Assembly: GCA_015680685.1 (NCBI GenBank) | Contig: MNCI01021396.1 | Coordinates: 438,606-502,605, forward strand | Origin: Gnetum montanum | Taxonomy: Eukaryota > Streptophyta > Gnetopsida > Gnetales > Gnetaceae | Length of the DNA stretch: 64,000 bases | Direction: 5' to 3' | Shown: one piece after another, positions 59,201-64,000 of the stretch | How positions within the stretch are numbered: position 1 is the first letter of the stretch | Layout of the letters: each line of letters starts with the position of its first letter | The notes under the pieces: model-generated | The model's input: only the letters and a program-made list of their open reading frames with translations | What the model was told of the DNA's origin: nothing | The model's database searches: none | Position numbers and translations under genes: made by a program

Positions 59201-60440
59201 AGTGTAGTCACTAGTAGTTGAGCACGAAATGACCATTAAATACTTAAAATAGCTTTCAAACTAACATATTTTATCATCAACTTCACCTTAGAACCTTTGG
59301 TAGCCTTGAAATAGCATACAACTAACCTAGAACAAGAAAAATTTCATTCCACATTGTAGGCTATGCTAAAGGTGATCCTAAATATGCTAGTTGTTATAGT
59401 CCCATTATAGTTGGACCATGGTGGATTTCTAAAACCAAGAAATAACTCTAGACTATAATATTTTAACCTTATAATGCCTTCAGTACCTCCAATGACCTTG
59501 TACTAATGAATTGTGCAATAGAAGAAAATAAAAATCCATTTTCACATTAGGACTATGCTAGGGAGGCTCTGGACTATGATAGCTAGTGTAGTCCAAGTGT
59601 AGTACACCTAGAAAAACACCACAAAAAGACAAATATATGTTAAATTAACCTCTCAGTACATCCTATCAATTCCAAAGCCCTATCAGAGATCCTAGAGACC
59701 TATAAACCCTATAACCTCTAATAAAGGTGGCCAGAACTCATCTTACACACCACATCCACGCTATGAATATGTTGGTTAGTGTAGTCCAATGGTGTTTGGC
59801 TAGTGTGACATCAAATTGACCATAAAAAAAATAATTTCAAGCTTGAAACCCTAGTTTTTGATAATAGTGATCTTAGAACTTGAAAACCTAGTTAATCAAC
59901 CATAGAATTACATCAAAATTCAAATTCCATGTTTTGACTATGATGGAGCAAGCCTGGACTATGTTGGATAGTGTATTCCTAGTATGGTCATGGTTTGAGA
60001 TTGCATTAATTGATGAATTGACATTCAAAACAATCCAAAACCTACCTTGAAAAGCTAGAACCTTGTTTAGCCTTAAAAATTTTGAAATTCACCTTATTTT
60101 AATGCTAAAAATACTAAATTAATCCCATCTACATTAAGGCCAAGCTCAACTATGCTAGCTAGTTTATTCATAATGGAAAATGGGCATTTCAATGCCTAAA
60201 TAACTTCTGTTATCAACCATCTTGTGTCAAAACCTTGGCCAAGAACACTGGTAACCCTGGGAATCCATGAGACTGTTCAATTGACTACATAAACCCACCA
60301 AAACCTATATTTTGGACATGACTACACTAGAATAGTAATGACTACATTGGCTAGTGTAGTGCCAACTTAGTCATGATTAGGAATTGATGAAACTAGTATT
60401 TTGACATTTCGAATGATAAAAAATTTGACTTAAAACATCT
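56280..60440. repeat. Tandem array with a period of about 190 bp (element D)
   Basis: A core like 'gactacactggctagtgtag' recurs near 56525, 56715, 56905, 57100, 57290, 57480, 57670, 57840, 58030, 58220, 58420, 58980, 59190, 59380, 59570, 59770, 59955, 60145 and 60340. The core at 57288-57305 is an 18-bp perfect palindrome. Between cores, phrases such as 'accttgtttaacattt' and 'aaaaccttgg' recur. Units are diverged. No genes are present. The array replaces the 3' exons of the antisense gene of D. Confidence 0.72.
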
Positions 60441-60481
60441 AGAACCTTGATCTGAGGTGTGGAGGTTCTAGCTATAACAGT

Positions 60482-61205
60482 TCAATCCATGCTATTGACA
60501 TCTACCCACCAACTATGCATCATCCCATCATCCTTGCACTTTTTGTATACAAGGTTAAACCTACTGGCATATTCATTAAAGTCCCTTCTTAATTGTTGAT
60601 ACATAGTAGCTCTAATTTGGGGAGTCTTAGTGAGTTTATCCAAAGCAGTTTTAGCCACTGCCAGGATTTGATCATTGATGATTAGGAATTGATCGTTGAC
60701 CTTGTACCTGCAAGAAGTCAAATTAATGAAGTTAGGTAAGGTAATCAAGCCAAAAGCATAAACGCATTACAATAATCATGTTAACCCCTATAGATGGTGC
60801 ACAGTGCTAGGTGGGTTTTTAAATAATGTGTGGGCTCTATGTGCCACCATCAAAGTATTTTTAGTATTATACTGAATTTACTCTGGCATCATCCAAATGT
60901 CTAAAAGGTAACATGAACTTATGGCATCTACTGGTTCCCATATAGTCTTAGGAAGTGTCTTGTTAGTAATATACTTGGTAATCAGGCTAGATGCCCAAGG
61001 TAACAAGGTCTCCATAATGGCCTTGTCAACATCTACGAACAAGTGTGACCACAAAATCACATTGAAGTTTCTAAGGAGATAGGTAATGAAGTCTCTTACC
61101 CTAGGCTAGAACCACAACAAGATCTTCCCAAAAGGCATGTCATGTGGTGGAGTATTGATCTTGGGATGACCAATGTAGCACAAAATACCAACCAACTCCA
61201 CTATG
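60482..61205 (-). pseudogene. Antisense gene aORF, copy D, exons 2 and 3
   Basis: Exon 2 (from the solo LTR insertion at 61205 to about 60786) reads 'VELVGILCYIGH', 'DFITYLLRNFNVILWSHLFV' and 'NTLMVAHRAHTLFKNPPSTV', the same HAD/FCP1-like motif order as in A, B and E and again without the aspartates. A short intron ends in TTCTTGCAG. Exon 3 (60707-60482) reads 'NDQILAVAKTALDKL' and 'RRDFNEYASRFNLVYKKC'. After that the sequence turns into the 190-bp array. The solo LTR splits exon 2 near its start; the acceptor side lies beyond 62249. Confidence 0.72.
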
Positions 61206-61210
61206 ATGAG
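61206..61210. repeat. Target site duplication of solo LTR, left copy (ATGAG)
   Basis: Matches 62249-62253. Confidence 0.8.
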
Positions 61211-62248
61211 TGATGAGACGTGATTCGCATGAGCCGCGATATCACGTACGTGATATTGCATAAGCGATATAGCATTGTCCCCTGCGATGTCGCGTATGCG
61301 ATATCACGGTTCGCTGCCAAATCTATAAATAAGATGTGGCTCTCCCCTTATTTCCCATCCTAGTTTAGAAGTAGGGAAATTCTGGCAGTTTGATCACTTC
61401 AGAGATAGAATATTTTCCATGTGCCTGTAGTAGGAGTTCCAAAGTGAATGGATCTTTATTCGAGCAATATTGTACCTGAACACAAGTTGTGTATGCTAAT
61501 AAAGATGATCTTTTTAAATAAACCTTGCAGTGCATGGAATAGGATTTTATTTATTGTTTTCTCTCTCACCCTTAAACTCCTAGAATGCAGTATGAGTATG
61601 ACTTGATTACGAGCATCTAAGGATGTGTACGGATAGTCAAGGAATTGGCTGCTCATCGCATGCGGTATGAGTATGACTTGATTACGAGAATCTCATGTGA
61701 CTACTTAGTAACCCAGTGGCGTATTCAGGATTTATGCTTGGTAATCCCAGTGGTAGTCCCATATGTGTATGGTTAGTCAAGGAATCAGCTGCTCATCGCA
61801 CTTAGGCTAGATAAATTCTCTCAACCCTTTCCTCCTAGTTAAGTGCCTTAGTGCGATCACTTTGAGCATGTGCATTACGCATAGTGATCCAAGCAACGAT
61901 TAGCATTTGGTAGCCACGGTTGCATCAGTTCAGGGTGTGAATGGTAAGTGGGAATGGATGCTGATGCTAGATAATTTAGACTTAGTCATTAGTTAGAGTT
62001 AGTTAGTTTCTAAACCATTCACCCTCTAGCATAGAAGACATAAAACATAAAAGACCATAAAAATCATATACCTTGGACTTACCTAACCATACATCGTGAC
62101 AACCACAAGTAAGTCTAGGAAGACAACGAATGATTAACCCCAAGTGTTCCATGTGGCATGTAGGCACTTAGTTTGTGGAGTTCGACCGGATCACGCATGC
62201 TACGCTCATTTCGTATGATTGAGTGTAGGGGTACCTCGCCACTCATCA
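61211..62248 (+). mobile_element. Solo LTR of an unrelated retrotransposon
   Basis: 1038 bp starting TGATGAG and ending CTCATCA, a perfect 7-bp terminal inverted repeat, flanked by ATGAG on both sides. It has a promoter layout: TATAAATA at 61324-61331 and AATAAA at 61498-61503 with a second at 61517-61522, giving plus orientation. Two copies of 'gagtatgacttgattacgag' (near 61590 and 61665) and repeated 'tagtcaaggaat...gctgctcatcgca' form a direct duplication inside. No internal region is present, so it arose by LTR-LTR recombination. I cannot assign the family. Confidence 0.85.
61239..61256. promoter_or_regulatory. Perfect 18-bp palindrome with ACGT cores upstream of the solo LTR TATA box
   Basis: ATATCACGTACGTGATAT. 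It contains CACGT and ACGTG, cores bound by plant bZIP and bHLH factors. The stretch 61225-61310 has further 'gcgatatcacg' variants. It lies about 70 bp upstream of TATAAATA. Confidence 0.6.
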
Positions 62249-62253
62249 ATGAG
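62249..62253. repeat. Target site duplication of solo LTR, right copy (ATGAG)
   Basis: Matches 61206-61210. Confidence 0.8.
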
Positions 62254-64000
62254 GATAGGCCTTAAGAAGACTATGTAAAAAACAAAATAAAAAAATTATG
62301 ACCTATTACAATTTCTTAACAAGTTTTGAAAACATTCTAGTTAAAGGTGAAATTAGCCTCTATAAAAAGGTCTTGTATGTTTATCTAAATTAGCTTAATA
62401 AATTCCATAAAAGCATTGTTACCATATTTTATAGCCTTTATAGCCAAAAAATTATAGCTAAAACTAAGTCTTAGCCTAAATTATGCATAAATCTAGAAAA
62501 AACATCTAAGTTATGTATGAACTTGGAAGAAAACATACAAGTTGTGCATAACTTTAGAAAATAGCATCTACATTACGCATAAATGTTTTGTTAAAAAAAT
62601 CAACCATAAGTTTAGAAAAAAACAATCTAAATTATGAAAATCATGTATAAATGTGGAAAAAACATCTAAACTATGCATAAATTTAGAAAGCATGATAAAC
62701 TTAGAAAAAGCCATGTAGCCATAGTAAAAGCTTATTTAGAATAGAAAAATATTTTACTCTTCTAGAAAAAGAAAAATTAGGCATATCAACAATTTTTATT
62801 TTGAGGAATGTACTACAACCATGAGTTTTGCCTTGATTCACATAGCCATGCTTAGAAAAAATTCAAAGCCTTTGTTGTTTATGTAGGAAAAATTTGTCAA
62901 TTTAGATAATAATTCAAAAATGGCACAAATATCCTCATTACACATGCTTAATAAAAAATTCATTTTAAGCCCAATCAGAGAGATTCTACCTCTGTTGTAA
63001 ATCTAAATCCAAGGCCTATGTAGACACAACCTACAAATAGCAAAAATATTTGTCATTTTCTTATAAAAAATTCACAAATCTACATGAAATTACAAAAGTG
63101 GCACAAACAACCTAACTGCACAACATTAGGAAAATGGCCATAACTTCCTCATTTCAAGTTCAAATTTAATAAGACAAAAAACATCAAAAAGCTTAAACAA
63201 AAGGCTACAAACCTATATCCTTTAATTTTACAAATATGTAGCCATTCTATCAAGACAAATATACAACCTGGCATGCTTTTTTCTTTAATCAAAACTTCAA
63301 AAATATCAAAACCTAAATTTCATATAGCCATTAAAATGGTTGAAATAACAAAAGCTATTGAAACCCATTTAAATTCACATCAAAATAATGGGATAGGATT
63401 TTGTTAAAATTTAATTTTAACAAATCCTATGGCCTAGATCTAAAAAAATGGCCATACCCCAAGATTTTGAGAAAAAATCATAAGACAACAAGCCCTATTT
63501 TCAAAATTAAAATAGTAGAATCAAAAATAGGAGATAGTATTTCATCAAAGTTCAATTTTAATCCCTCTACTAAAGTAGATCGAAATAAATGGCCTCGACA
63601 TTTAGGAAGCAAAAAGCTAAAGAAATCACAAAAAACAAAGGCAAAAATAGGTAGAACTACCTACCTTGGAGTAGTGGAAAATGGGGACTAAATAGAGATA
63701 GGACTAGAAACCTCTGATAACTCCCTAGAATGATAATCCATCCTATGGATTGTAGAATTCTTTCTCTTTCCCACATGCTACTTTCATCCCATGGCAGGCT
63801 CAACATTGAAGAAGATGAAAATTAGGAGAAGATAGTAATTCTAAGCTAGCTATAGGGGAGATGGGAGGCTTCCATGCTAAATATTAGTTGTGGATGCCAC
63901 AATAATTTCTACTAGAGCTTTGCTCCAATGCACTATTGCTGTAGAATGATAATTATTATCAAAAATTGCAAAACTTGACATAAAAAACCTATCTAAAACC
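62254..64000 (-). other. Putative intron 1 of the antisense gene of element D
   Basis: AT-rich, non-coding and homologous in inverted orientation to about 2570-4292 of element B. It directly adjoins the start of exon 2 (before the solo LTR insertion). 'aaatttatgcataa' and similar text repeat between 62450 and 62700. The frame at 63401-63691 is not supported by the B copy. Confidence 0.5.

Larger units (their letters stand above)
53724..64000 (+). mobile_element. Element D (B family), plus strand, running off the window
   Basis: Gag begins almost at the LTR, so the leader and gag N-terminus are deleted. Protease, a hairpin remnant, the 190-bp array, the front of the antisense gene (minus strand) and its intron 1 follow; pol would lie beyond 64000. 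Family membership is supported by the LTR and by the inverted match between 62254-64000 and 2570-4292 of B. Confidence 0.7.

Noticed and set aside
56280-60440. Centromeric satellite
   Set aside because: The period fits, but units are too diverged and the array lies inside an LTR element; nothing shows centromere function.
63401-63691. 96-codon frame rich in Lys
   Set aside because: The homologous segment in element B does not keep the frame; it lies in a putative intron.

Overview
This looks like intergenic DNA from a seed plant with a very large genome; conifer-like is my low-confidence guess. I find no host gene, tRNA or rRNA in 64 kb. Nearly everything belongs to a nest of old, mutated Ty3/gypsy LTR retrotransposons. 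The RT, the double RNase H (Ty3-type plus a second, 'archaeal-type' domain), the integrase and the gag knuckle place them in the plant Tat/Ogre lineage.

Layout. Element B (minus strand, 3' end beyond the left edge) runs from base 1 to about 38.1 kb. Element A (minus strand, 5395-23362, 18 kb, LTRs of about 1.5 kb, target duplication CCTAG) is inserted into exon 4 of a gene carried by B. Element C (minus strand, 26577-35240, target duplication GATAT) is inserted into the gag gene of B and has lost everything between protease and its 3' non-coding region. A truncated minus-oriented LTR (F, 38093-38490) abuts element E (plus strand, 38493-52454), which has lost its 5' end. Element D (plus strand, about 52.5 kb to beyond the right edge) is of the same family as B and faces it head to head. 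A solo LTR of an unrelated family (61211-62248, target duplication ATGAG) sits in D. Two arrays with a period near 190 bp (1-2550 and 56280-60440) fill non-coding parts of B and D.

The most unusual content is a long gene, called aORF here, carried on the antisense strand of elements A, B, D and E between protease and reverse transcriptase. It has about eight exons with introns at matching positions in the different copies, a TATA box (copies A and E) and an acidic tail. Its second exon encodes a domain that resembles the HAD-type FCP1/SCP phosphatases of plants but lacks the catalytic aspartates. A second conserved domain of unknown function and a coiled-coil region follow. In Ogre elements the same place, between protease and RT, holds a sense-strand intron.

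Between coding blocks, all families carry a short repeat that can fold into a hairpin with a 4-6 bp stem and a six-base loop. Its stem bases change in a compensatory way between units and elements. All reading frames are broken by stops or shifts, so nothing here is likely to be active.
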